From the NCBI GenBank assembly GCA_023266075.1, contig JAHFRX010000030.1:1-11571 (forward strand): a stretch of 11,571 nt of DNA, in the 5' to 3' direction. Both the position numbers and the translations under genes were made by a program. The stretch is from Legionellaceae bacterium (lineage in GTDB: Bacteria; Pseudomonadota; Gammaproteobacteria; Legionellales; Legionellaceae). A model generated the notes under the pieces. The model was not told the origin of the DNA. It did not search any database and worked only from the letters and a program-made list of their open reading frames with translations. Positions 1 through 7,084 of the stretch are shown here, piece by piece; position 1 is the first letter of the stretch; the number at the start of each line of letters is the position of its first letter.

Positions 1-762
1 CAGATCTGTTAATAAAACATCACTCTGTAAATACACAAGCTCATGATGTCGAAAAGCGTGTAACGGGTCAGCGTGATCTGTCGACACACGTCCTGGATGA
101 CACATGATCAATCCTTGATCAACACTGTGTGTCAAAAATGATTTAAAATAATCACGATAATCCGGTGCGTTTCCAAAAGAATAAATACCAGCAAAACTCG
201 TGTTACACGCAATACCTTGCTCTTTTAGCAAACGACGTAAACGCCGACCTCCTAAAATTGCTATCACCATACTTTTCAAAGAAAATGCCCATCGTCTCTC
301 GTGCGCCGAAACACGTACTATCCCTTGAAAACGCTCCTTCACAAGCAAAGGAAGCAGCATATCCGCAATACACGGAAATTGGTGCACATGTTGATGGCCA
401 TCGATAAAATCAGGCATCCGTCCTATTATCTGATGAAAAGCTTCTAATTGTGCGATGCATTCTTCTAAAACAATATTGCAATCCAGTCGATGAACAATCA
501 TCCACCATAAAGGATGAAACTTCTGACCATAACGTGACCGCCATGCCTCACTCAACGCATATCCTTCGGTAAAATTAAGATGCAAACCCAAATAGCCTTG
601 ATCATGTAATGTGACTAATTCCTGGCCTTCCTTCGACCATAACGGCATATTTGTCATACAACTGATAGCATTGATATGTTGCTGGGTATAAAGGTCTCGT
701 ATACCGGCTGAAATATCAGCATTTTGTGCATAGTCATCGGCACATAACCACAGCTCTTTCAT
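1..762 (-). CDS. ChbG/HpnK (YdjC) family carbohydrate deacetylase, 3' end outside the window
   Basis: 254 codons are open from the ATG at 762 to the left edge, so the protein is nearly complete but its stop is not seen. Family hallmarks are an N-terminal ADDY metal-binding motif (residues 8-11), a central DGHQHVH histidine motif (about 121-127), and MCHPG near residue 219. Family members are metal-dependent deacetylases of N-acetylated sugars: ChbG acts on chitooligosaccharides, and Francisella NaxD acts on undecaprenyl-phosphate-linked N-acetylgalactosamine. No signal peptide or membrane segment is evident, so it is probably cytoplasmic. The start overlaps the stop of the GtrA gene as ATGA and has a GAAGAG ribosome site about 9 bases upstream, so translation is probably coupled. 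With the GT2 and GtrA genes next to it, I infer deacetylation of a lipid-linked sugar rather than chitin use. The exact substrate cannot be read from sequence. Confidence 0.85.
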   Translation of the reverse strand, partial: MKELWLCADDYAQNADISAGIRDLYTQQHINAISCMTNMPLWSKEGQELVTLHDQGYLGLHLNFTEGYALSEAWRSRYGQKFHPLWWMIVHRLDCNIVLEECIAQLEAFHQIIGRMPDFIDGHQHVHQFPCIADMLLPLLVKERFQGIVRVSAHERRWAFSLKSMVIAILGGRRLRRLLKEQGIACNTSFAGIYSFGNAPDYRDYFKSFLTHSVDQGLIMCHPGRVSTDHADPLHAFRHHELVYLQSDVLLTDL

Positions 763-1172
763 AAAGAAAGCTCTTCTTTTAAAGGAGAATGACGGTACAC
801 CACGTAATTATTCACAATAAAACCCACAACGACATACCAGCCCATTCCCAAAAGAATTGCAAACCAACGTGGAGACGCTAAATACTCAATAAAACCATAT
901 TCAATCACTTCAACAATACCCAAATTGATCAAACTCACGAGAAGAAACCCCAACAATCGAGTTCTTTGTTTATCACGCACCTTAAAGGTGTAATGTAAGT
1001 TCATAAAAAAGCTCAAAACAATAGTGGTTAGATATCCCATCGGGGTATACACCAAATAATGCAGCCCAAAAAATGAGCCAATATACATCATGCAAAAATT
1101 AAGCGCTGTGTTCAACGCACCAACCGTCAAATACCGTCGAAACTTATGAATGAGTCCGTGAAAGGTTGCCAT
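759..1172 (-). CDS. GtrA-like small membrane protein (putative lipid-linked sugar flippase)
   Basis: The protein has 137 residues and four predicted hydrophobic segments separated by short basic loops, the usual size and layout of GtrA. The N-terminal segment carries the family-like VGALNTALNF stretch. GtrA proteins are thought to help move polyprenyl-phosphate-sugars across the inner membrane and are usually encoded next to a GtrB-type GT2 enzyme, as here. I chose the ATG at 1172 because AAGAAG lies about 9 bases upstream. An in-frame ATG at 1193 would add seven residues but has no convincing ribosome site. The 5' end overlaps the GT2 gene by 29 bases (50 with the longer start), and the 3' end overlaps the deacetylase as ATGA. 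The assignment rests on topology, motif and context; the sugar is unknown. Confidence 0.82.
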   Translation of the reverse strand: MATFHGLIHKFRRYLTVGALNTALNFCMMYIGSFFGLHYLVYTPMGYLTTIVLSFFMNLHYTFKVRDKQRTRLLGFLLVSLINLGIVEVIEYGFIEYLASPRWFAILLGMGWYVVVGFIVNNYVVYRHSPLKEELSL

Positions 1173-2109
1173 ATGAGATATCTTCTTTAACATAATATAA
1201 AGGACGTTTCTTAGTTTCGAGTAAAATTCGGCTAATGTATTCGGAGATCACGGCTAAAAAAAGAAATAGTACTGAAAACAAACCAGAGATTAAAAAAATT
1301 ACAGATGCCATTCCATCGGCTAATGCTTGATGCATAAATAATTTTTCAATCAAAATAAAACCAGCATAAATCATCATCACAACACTAATCAACACCGAAA
1401 ATACAGACATCACTCGTAATGGACGCGCTGAAAAACCAATAATCGAATCCAAAGACAGCCGAATTAATGATCTCAAATTATACTTGCTTTTACCCGCTCG
1501 TCTCGGAGGACACTGATAATCAATTTCTGCTGTATTAAATCCAACATATGCAAACATCATCACCAAATGTCGATTGGTTTCTTTCATCCGTCTAATAGAC
1601 TCAACCACTGATTTATTGAGTAACCGATAATTTCCACGTGCAGAATGAATTTCAAAACCCGTCATTTTACGTGAAATATAATAAAATCCATAAGCAAATA
1701 TTTTTCTCACCCAGGGTTCTTCCGCTCTATCTTGGCGTGTTGCGCACACCACATCATAACCTTCCTCAGACTTTTTAACTAACGCTGGGATAATCTCTGG
1801 TGGATGCTGCAAATCAGTATCCATTATGACCACTTTATCACCTGTGGCGTAATCAAGCCCCGCCGTCAATGCGATTTCATGACCATAGTTTCGTGTGAAG
1901 CAAATCAACCGCACATGCCGATTTGCTTGAATAAAAGGTAAGCAAATTTGAGCACTGTGATCTGTTGATCCATCATCGATCAAAATCAACTCATACGTTT
2001 TGAACTGTGTTTCAAGCACGATCAGCGTGCGCTCAAGATATTGGGCAAGAATAGCTTCTTCATTAAAAAAAGGAGCAACAACAGACAGCTTGTGTGTATA
2101 TTCACTCAT
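1144..2109 (-). CDS. Family 2 glycosyltransferase, polyprenyl-phosphate sugar synthase type (GtrB/ArnC/FlmF-like)
   Basis: The protein has 321 residues. A cytoplasmic GT-A domain carries NEE near residue 16, the nucleotide-binding DDGSTD at 45-50, the metal-binding DTD at 97-99 followed by LQHPPE, and RAGKSKY at 204-210, the signature of dolichol/undecaprenyl-phosphate sugar synthases. Two C-terminal transmembrane segments follow at about 231-255 and 268-292. This is the architecture of GtrB, ArnC and Francisella FlmF enzymes, which transfer a sugar from a nucleotide donor to undecaprenyl phosphate on the inner face of the membrane. The ATG at 2109 overlaps the symporter stop by 8 bases. An in-frame TTG at 2115 has GGAT closer to normal ribosome-site spacing, so the start is not certain. 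The downstream GtrA and deacetylase genes support a lipid-linked sugar pathway. Donor specificity is unknown. Confidence 0.9.
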   Translation of the reverse strand: MSEYTHKLSVVAPFFNEEAILAQYLERTLIVLETQFKTYELILIDDGSTDHSAQICLPFIQANRHVRLICFTRNYGHEIALTAGLDYATGDKVVIMDTDLQHPPEIIPALVKKSEEGYDVVCATRQDRAEEPWVRKIFAYGFYYISRKMTGFEIHSARGNYRLLNKSVVESIRRMKETNRHLVMMFAYVGFNTAEIDYQCPPRRAGKSKYNLRSLIRLSLDSIIGFSARPLRVMSVFSVLISVVMMIYAGFILIEKLFMHQALADGMASVIFLISGLFSVLFLFLAVISEYISRILLETKKRPLYYVKEDISYGNLSRTHS

Positions 2110-3316
2110 CCTCAATCATCCGTTTATCAATAACTCTCGTCACGCACGAATCCGACCAAACGTTTAAAGCGGTCTCCAACATATCAATCAGGCTATAGAA
2201 AGGCAAAATCACACCCATCAACGCAATCGGTACATTCATACTCGCAAGTAAACTTACACTCAAGAAAAAGCATCCCATAGGGATACCAGCGTTTCCAATG
2301 GCTGCAATCGTTGCCACCACGACCCAAACCGCCATCGTCACGTTAGTAATTGGCAATCCATTATTTTGCATCAAATAAATCACTGTTGTAAAAATAAATG
2401 CAGCACAGCCGTTCATATTGATACTGGTGCAAAGTGGCAATACAAAGCGGCTAATCTCCGGTTTAACATGCAGCTTTTTTTCCATCACATCCATTGTGAT
2501 GGGCAATGTGCCCGCAGATGATTTTGAAAAAAACGCTAATGATAGCGCAGGCAACATCCCTCGCATCATCACAAAGGGTTTAATTTGATTAAGTTTCAAC
2601 CACGTCGGCAGGATGAGAAAAGCTTGAATCAAATTTGCCATCACAATGACCAGCAAATATTGTCCAATACCCTTCAAATCACCACCTGTACGCAATTGCA
2701 CAACGGTTGTTGTAATAAACCCATACAGTCCAAGCGGAATGACCGTAATCACCCAGCGTGTTATCACCATCATCAAACTATGCAATCCACGGAAAAAATG
2801 CGTAATCGTTTGACGTGCGTCTTGATCAGGAATAAAGCGTATCGCAATCCCAATCACCACGCCTAAAAATAAGACACTTAAAACTTGATTTTCCAAAAAT
2901 GGCGTTAAAAAATTTTGTGGAATTAAATTCCCCACATGCTCCCAATAGCTGATCGTTGTCGCAGTAAACTCCTCCATTGACTCAGGTAAATGTGTGACGG
3001 ACTGTGGCGAAATGATATGGTATAAAATTGAACTGATAATTGCCGCAATTAACGTTGTCGTGAGCGTATACACCAAAGTTCTCTGCCAGACACGACGCAT
3101 CAAGCCATCCGATTTATAATGAGAAAGCGTCACAATAATAGACAATGCAATAATCGGTAAACTCACGCATTTAAAAATACGAATAAATACATTAGAAATA
3201 AATAACCCGAGTGACTGTAAAAAAGCGATATCAGAAAAACCACTCCAAACACCCAGGAATATCATCAGCACATACAAAATCGGTGTGCGAAATTGAGAAG
3301 ACTTCGATAAAGACAT
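2102..3316 (-). CDS. SDF-family (dicarboxylate/amino acid:cation symporter) membrane transporter with atypical binding-site residues
   Basis: The protein has 404 residues, about the usual length, with many hydrophobic segments. It has the serine-rich SKSSAGTLP hairpin (264-272), an NMNG in place of the usual NMDG (300-303), the IGNAGIP hairpin (340-346) and the last helix with D378, N385 and D389. The family (GltP, DctA, GltPh) takes up acidic, neutral or dicarboxylate substrates with Na+ or H+. Aligned by motif to GltPh, the sodium-site Asp312 is Asn302 here, and Arg397, which holds the acidic side chain of the substrate, is Glu381. An ordinary glutamate or dicarboxylate substrate is therefore doubtful. 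The ATG at 3316 has GAAGAG about 8 bases upstream. It lies 49 bases after the PilX-like gene and overlaps the GT2 gene by 8 bases. Confidence 0.88.
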   Translation of the reverse strand: MSLSKSSQFRTPILYVLMIFLGVWSGFSDIAFLQSLGLFISNVFIRIFKCVSLPIIALSIIVTLSHYKSDGLMRRVWQRTLVYTLTTTLIAAIISSILYHIISPQSVTHLPESMEEFTATTISYWEHVGNLIPQNFLTPFLENQVLSVLFLGVVIGIAIRFIPDQDARQTITHFFRGLHSLMMVITRWVITVIPLGLYGFITTTVVQLRTGGDLKGIGQYLLVIVMANLIQAFLILPTWLKLNQIKPFVMMRGMLPALSLAFFSKSSAGTLPITMDVMEKKLHVKPEISRFVLPLCTSINMNGCAAFIFTTVIYLMQNNGLPITNVTMAVWVVVATIAAIGNAGIPMGCFFLSVSLLASMNVPIALMGVILPFYSLIDMLETALNVWSDSCVTRVIDKRMIEDE

Positions 3317-3365
3317 TACAATGCTCTTCGTGCAAAAATGTTATAGTCTATCATAGGGCAAGCGC

Positions 3366-3818
3366 TTAAGGATACAGATACCAACTTAACACAGGTGATC
3401 TCAAAAACACGATATCGTCGGTGCAAACACCACACAGCGCGGGTGTTGCCAATCGCACAAACAATCGCTTCTCTTGAAACGTCGCTCGAATAAGCCAATG
3501 CTGACTTCCGAGCACCTCGCCTCTTTTCTGAAACGCTAAACAAGGATAACAACTCATCTTTTCAACTTGTAATACAACACCAGATGGAATAGAACACGTC
3601 TGGTGAATACATGCAGCAAGCATTTCTGGTGATTGTTCCTGTATAAACGTTGTCATACCGTGCTCAAGCGTCCTCACCGTAGCACGTCTTTCTTGTAACT
3701 GATACGTGGTTTTTTTGAGTAATAGTAAAAGATGCATCGAAGAAAGCCAGAAACACGTCACAATAGATAATAAACACATTGTCGTTAGTAAAATCATTCC
3801 ATGTACACGCTGTTTCAT
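3366..3818 (-). CDS. PilX-like type IV pilus minor pilin / assembly protein
   Basis: The protein has 150 residues: a short basic leader (MKQRVHG), a long hydrophobic helix to about residue 34, then a soluble part. The HGMILLTTM start resembles PilX proteins, whose N-terminus also departs from the classic prepilin consensus, and no Glu stands at mature position 5. PilX-type proteins prime pilus assembly with PilV and PilW. Eight cysteines are present (15, 22, 70, 75, 90, 93, 129, 132), including CYPC at 90-93 and CGVC at 129-132, so several disulfides or a bound metal are possible. The start overlaps the PilW-like stop as ATGA. The name rests mainly on position, length and N-terminal architecture. 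No PilY1 or PilE follows; the next gene is the symporter. Confidence 0.62.
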   Translation of the reverse strand: MKQRVHGMILLTTMCLLSIVTCFWLSSMHLLLLLKKTTYQLQERRATVRTLEHGMTTFIQEQSPEMLAACIHQTCSIPSGVVLQVEKMSCYPCLAFQKRGEVLGSQHWLIRATFQEKRLFVRLATPALCGVCTDDIVFLRSPVLSWYLYP

Positions 3819-4525
3819 ACATTGCGCCCATGCATCTCTATCGTTTGATGGTCGTCATTCAATTGTAATGTCAGAATAACGTGTCCATTTTCTTGTCTTA
3901 TTACCCCAAACATGTTGTGTATCATCGGCGTGAGTTCATCGACGTGATGATGCTGATAAAATAGCCGATGATGCTTAATAAAAAATGATTCTGATATCCA
4001 TTCACCCACATAAAAAGGTACATCATACTGATAAAGCAACGGCCTTTTTAAAATAATGCGTACGCCTTCATTTGTCACACGGATATCTTCAATGCTATGA
4101 ATTTCAGCATGCCTACAATCCGAGACAAGAACGGGATATGCTTTATTCAACGTCATGTTGCTCACAAAGAGCGTTTCTGCATCCACCGTTAAACGCACTG
4201 TTTCAAACTCACCACTCATATGTCGCAACGTCAATTGATTTGGACTTATGAGTTCAACACTGTGCAATGATTCTCTTTCTTCTCGGGTATCAACAGGTTT
4301 TAATTCATCCAATCGACGGCATGGTGTAAATCCCGCTTGATGAAAACGCGTTTGCAGAAACGAAACAATCCACGCCTCTTCTTCGACACGATGCATTTGT
4401 TGAGCAATCGCCTCTGTTTGTCGTTGAATCAATAACACACCATGCATCAAAATCGCAACGACCACACTCGACACCAGCAAACCCACTATCAATTCAATGA
4501 AATTAAATCCACCTAAATATTTCAT
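3815..4525 (-). CDS. PilW-like type IV pilus minor prepilin
   Basis: The protein has 236 residues with a short leader ending GG, then FNFIELIVGLLVSS: cleavage by the prepilin peptidase after Gly6 would leave Phe at +1 and Glu at +5, the class III signal. A hydrophobic helix to about residue 28 is followed by a soluble domain with a Cys in a GFTPC context and another in VSDC. Length, order and the GFTPC segment fit PilW, a minor pilin thought to sit at the pilus tip complex. The ATG at 4525 has no Shine-Dalgarno, but it lies one base beyond the preceding TAA, so translational coupling to the short PilV-like gene is likely. It overlaps the PilX-like gene by 4 bases. PilJ/GspJ-type pseudopilin is the alternative. 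Confidence 0.75.
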   Translation of the reverse strand: MKYLGGFNFIELIVGLLVSSVVVAILMHGVLLIQRQTEAIAQQMHRVEEEAWIVSFLQTRFHQAGFTPCRRLDELKPVDTREERESLHSVELISPNQLTLRHMSGEFETVRLTVDAETLFVSNMTLNKAYPVLVSDCRHAEIHSIEDIRVTNEGVRIILKRPLLYQYDVPFYVGEWISESFFIKHHRLFYQHHHVDELTPMIHNMFGVIRQENGHVILTLQLNDDHQTIEMHGRNV

Positions 4526-4526
4526 T

Positions 4527-4688
4527 TTAATGATCAGTGAGAATCAATGCGTCATTGATTGATAAAAGTTGCAAAACAATTTGATGTATGTACCATTGTT
4601 GCCTTATCGTTATGAGAAGCGTGCAGGTCATCAGCGACATCGAGACCAACGCTTCAAAAAGAGAAAACCCATATCTATTGTCCATCAT
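4527..4688 (-). CDS. Very short PilV-like prepilin (about 53 residues)
   Basis: The protein has a clean prepilin signal, RYG before FSLFEALVSMSL, with Phe at +1 and Glu at +5 of the mature chain, followed by one hydrophobic helix. The mature part is only about 45 residues, so it is almost only the N-terminal helix; PilV, GspI and similar proteins normally have 100 or more. Its position just before the PilW-like gene fits the usual pilV-pilW-pilX order. A strong AAGGA lies 5 bases before the ATG at 4688 and 8 before the one at 4685, so the start is here rather than at an upstream in-frame codon at 4784 that would overrun the hisC leader. Either the head domain has been deleted or this is a minimal prepilin. 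The TAA sits one base before the next start. Confidence 0.68.
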   Translation of the reverse strand: MMDNRYGFSLFEALVSMSLMTCTLLITIRQQWYIHQIVLQLLSINDALILTDH

Positions 4689-4763
4689 CCCTGTCCTTGA
4701 AGTTGGAATACCACTTAAAAGACTAGCAAAACTAAAATGGATAAACAACACAGGAGTCGTCGT
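4689..4763. promoter_or_regulatory. Divergent intergenic region between the pilin operon and hisC
   Basis: This 75-base gap separates the minus-strand pilin run from plus-strand hisC and must hold at least one promoter for each direction unless they start inside a gene. Ribosome sites are clear on both sides: AAGGA before the PilV-like gene and AGGAG before hisC. I see no convincing pair of -35 and -10 boxes in either direction; TTGTTT on the minus strand is the best -35 candidate but lacks a good -10. Confidence 0.35.
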
Positions 4764-5906
4764 ATGGTTTATAACTATCACCAATTACCGCACGCAGGGA
4801 TCCAAACGCTTGCCCCTTATATCCCAGGAAAATCAGCAGAAACTGTCGCAAAAGAATACGGTTTAACCGATATTATTAAACTCGCAAGTAATGAAAATCC
4901 GTTGGGTACAAGCCCTGAAGTATTGCGAGCACTTCACACATTAACACCACATAAGATTGCAACTTATCAAATCACCAGTATTCACTCTTTTCGAGATACA
5001 TTGGCAAATGCATTGTCTCTCGACTGCGAAATGGTTTTTTTAAGCAACGGCTCTGATACAATTTTTTATTATATCCTCGTCTGTTTTGCGCTGCATTCAG
5101 GCAAGCGGATGGTCACCCATGAAAAAGCATTTATTCAGTATGAAATTCAAGCCAAAACACTCGGCATACCGGTCCATCTTACCGCGCTCAAAAAAGATAT
5201 GTCTGTTGACATTGATGCACTTATAAAAGCGGCAACCCCAGACACTGCGGTGATATTTTTAGCAAATCCTAACAATCCTACAGGGCTTTTGATTGAGCTA
5301 TCTGAAATCAAACGCCTCTTATCGCATGTTCCAGAAAACATCATTGTCGTATTAGATGAGGCTTATTTTGAATATCTGCCGCTCTCAAAAAGATCGAACA
5401 TTGTCGAGCTTTTACAACAATACCCAAATCTTATCGTCACACGCACATTTTCAAAAATCTATGGTTTGGCATCATTACGGTTAGGTTATGCGCTCGCAAA
5501 TCCCGCGTTGATTGCATTATTATATCGCATTCAATTACCTTTTATTGTGAATTTAGCAGCATTTATCGCGGCTGATGCAGCGCTCAAAGATATCGCTTTC
5601 TTAGAGCGATCGCTTTCCAATAATGCAAAAGGCTTAGTACAAATACGTGAAGGGTTAACTGCTCTCAAACTGAAACAATTGCCAAGTGATGCCAATTTTA
5701 TTACTTTTGATGCAGGATTTTCAGCGCGACATGTTGATCTCTATTTACAAAAACAGGGTGTTATCGTACGCCCCCTGGATGCTTATGGTCTGACGCAATA
5801 TTTACGTGTTACGATTGGCACACCAGAACAAAACCAGCGTTTTTTAAACGCCTTATCTCACTGTTTACAGGAGCATCATCATGACACTGTCTCAGAAAAA
5901 ATGTAA
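4764..5906 (+). CDS. hisC: Histidinol-phosphate/aromatic aminotransferase, HisC family (fold-type I PLP enzyme)
   Basis: From the ATG at 4764 (AGGAG 8 bases upstream) the protein has 380 residues, a normal HisC length. Motifs in order are KLASNENPLG near the N-terminus, SNGSD in the cofactor phosphate region, NPNNPTG near 170, DEAY with the PLP-ring Asp at about 198, and TFSKIYGLASLRLGY with the Schiff-base Lys at about 231; LRVTIGT near the C-terminus binds the substrate carboxylate. HisC converts imidazole-acetol phosphate to histidinol phosphate, but many homologues also transaminate phenylalanine and tyrosine precursors. No other his gene lies nearby. The gene overlaps phhB by 26 bases, so an aromatic aminotransferase role deserves equal weight. 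An upstream ATG at 4737 adds nine residues without a ribosome site. Confidence 0.9.
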   Translation: MVYNYHQLPHAGIQTLAPYIPGKSAETVAKEYGLTDIIKLASNENPLGTSPEVLRALHTLTPHKIATYQITSIHSFRDTLANALSLDCEMVFLSNGSDTIFYYILVCFALHSGKRMVTHEKAFIQYEIQAKTLGIPVHLTALKKDMSVDIDALIKAATPDTAVIFLANPNNPTGLLIELSEIKRLLSHVPENIIVVLDEAYFEYLPLSKRSNIVELLQQYPNLIVTRTFSKIYGLASLRLGYALANPALIALLYRIQLPFIVNLAAFIAADAALKDIAFLERSLSNNAKGLVQIREGLTALKLKQLPSDANFITFDAGFSARHVDLYLQKQGVIVRPLDAYGLTQYLRVTIGTPEQNQRFLNALSHCLQEHHHDTVSEKM

Positions 5907-6213
5907 ACCTTGCGAAGGTATTGGCTCAATACTCAATACTGAACAAATCAAAGTACTGATGCCACAACTTGCGAAAGGTTGGGAGGTCACACATGACGCT
6001 AAACAACTGAAGCGCTCGTTCAAATTCCACAATTTTTACGAGACAATGGCATTTGTGAACGCCATTGCCTGGTTTGCAAACCAAGACAACCATCATCCTG
6101 ATCTGGAGGTCGGCTACAATTACTGCCACATCACTTACATGACACACGCACTACAAGGTTTAACACCGAATGACTTCATTTCAGCAGCAAAAGTAGACGC
6201 GCTCATGCTCTGA
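5881..6213 (+). CDS. phhB: Pterin-4a-carbinolamine dehydratase
   Basis: The protein has 110 residues, the normal size. The active-site segment HHPDLEVGYNYCHITYMTH (71-89) and GLTPNDF (93-99) are the family signature; the paired histidines near 71-72 and His89 are the expected catalytic residues. The enzyme dehydrates 4a-hydroxytetrahydrobiopterin so that the pterin cofactor of phenylalanine hydroxylase can be recycled, and it acts in the cytoplasm. AGGAG lies 8 bases before the ATG, inside the end of hisC, and the 26-base overlap implies co-expression. A phhA gene is not in the window. The N-terminal CKPCEGIG stretch is also common in bacterial members. Confidence 0.95.
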   Translation: MTLSQKKCKPCEGIGSILNTEQIKVLMPQLAKGWEVTHDAKQLKRSFKFHNFYETMAFVNAIAWFANQDNHHPDLEVGYNYCHITYMTHALQGLTPNDFISAAKVDALML

Positions 6214-6249
6214 TTTAAGATACTGATACGAACTAAAAAACAATATAGC

Positions 6250-6278
6250 CTGAGATTATGATAAACTTATTAGATAAT
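6250..6278 (+). promoter_or_regulatory. Possible promoter of the zeta-toxin-like gene
   Basis: CTGAGA at 6250-6255 and GATAAT at 6273-6278, spaced 17 bases apart, give a moderate sigma-70-like match in an AT-rich gap. Transcription would start about 10 bases before the ATG at 6296, where no Shine-Dalgarno is visible, so expression may be weak or nearly leaderless. The gap (6214-6295) holds no clear terminator for hisC-phhB. Confidence 0.3.
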
Positions 6279-6295
6279 TTATTTAGAATATTTCT

Positions 6296-6877
6296 ATGCC
6301 GCATTTAATTATTATTGCTGGCCCTAATGGTGCTGGTAAATCAACATCAGCACCCGCTTTACTGAAAGACGCCTTACACGTTAATAATTTTGTTAATGCA
6401 GACGTTATAGCTCAAGGACTCTGTGCATATCAACCAGAAAAAGCAGCTATTCAAGCTGGTCGTATCATGCTGGCACGCATTCACACACTAGCTGACAATA
6501 GTGCTAACTTTGCTTTTGAAACAACATTAGCCAGTAGAAGTTTTGCAACGTGGATTCCTAAGCTAAAAAAACAAGGATATCAATTTCATTTAGTTTTTTT
6601 GTGGTTACAAAGTGCTGAGCTAGCTGTGGTTAGGGTTAGAGAGCGCGTCAGAACAGGCGGTCATTCTGTCTCTGAAGATACAATTAAAAGACGTTATTCA
6701 GCTGGGCTAAGAAATTTTTTCAATTTATATTGCCCTTTGGCTGACTCATGGCAACTTTATGATAATTCAAATGCTAATGCTCTATCCATGATCGCCTCGG
6801 AATTTAACGACCATTTAACCGTTCATGATAAAGCTTTATGGGAACAACTTTTGGAGAATTCCAATGAAAAAAGTTAA
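6296..6877 (+). CDS. Zeta-toxin-like P-loop kinase
   Basis: The protein has 193 residues. The Walker A motif GPNGAGKST is at 9-17, followed by NADVIA with an Asp at 36, then FETTLAS at 74-80, and the basic RVRERVRTGGH (113-123) with a following paired Arg at 132-133 typical of the zeta/AAA kinase group. Epsilon-zeta toxins phosphorylate UDP-N-acetylglucosamine and block peptidoglycan synthesis; the shorter chromosomal relatives like this one are mostly uncharacterised, so kinase activity is likely but the target is not known. The gene overlaps a small downstream gene by 14 bases, a toxin-antitoxin-like arrangement. The start at 6296 lacks a good ribosome site. Low-complexity AT-rich surroundings and the neighbouring TA remnants suggest horizontal arrival. 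Confidence 0.85.
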   Translation: MPHLIIIAGPNGAGKSTSAPALLKDALHVNNFVNADVIAQGLCAYQPEKAAIQAGRIMLARIHTLADNSANFAFETTLASRSFATWIPKLKKQGYQFHLVFLWLQSAELAVVRVRERVRTGGHSVSEDTIKRRYSAGLRNFFNLYCPLADSWQLYDNSNANALSMIASEFNDHLTVHDKALWEQLLENSNEKS

Positions 6878-7061
6878 ACATTCAGCCAATGATCACATCA
6901 CTAAAATATTCAGTGATCCTATAAAAGTAACTCAAATTATTCAAAAAGGGATAAATGACGCTCTACTAAAACATAAACAAGCAGGAAACCCTATCTGCGA
7001 ATGGCGTGATAACAAGGTTGTCTGGATTCCTCCAGAAAAAATTGTTATCAACAATAAGTGA
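6864..7061 (+). CDS. Small partner protein of the zeta-toxin-like kinase (putative antitoxin)
   Basis: From the ATG at 6864 the protein has 65 residues; GGAG lies 8 bases upstream, inside the toxin gene. The C-terminal part, LLKHKQAGNPICEWRDNKVV followed by WIPPEKI, matches a pattern I associate with short genes paired with chromosomal zeta-like kinases: a helical N-terminal part, then a HK-x-x-G-x-P turn and a short beta-strand tail. It is not the epsilon antitoxin. Here it lies downstream of the kinase, overlapping it by 14 bases, so both are made from one mRNA. Antitoxin function is inferred from size, coupling and neighbourhood only. A longer in-frame start at 6825 has no ribosome site. 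Confidence 0.65.
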   Translation: MKKVKHSANDHITKIFSDPIKVTQIIQKGINDALLKHKQAGNPICEWRDNKVVWIPPEKIVINNK

Positions 7062-7084
7062 TATAATCACATATAACCTATGGC

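Noticed and set aside
2585..2866. 93-codon plus-strand frame inside the symporter gene
   Set aside because: It is fully antisense to a well-supported membrane protein and has biased shadow composition.
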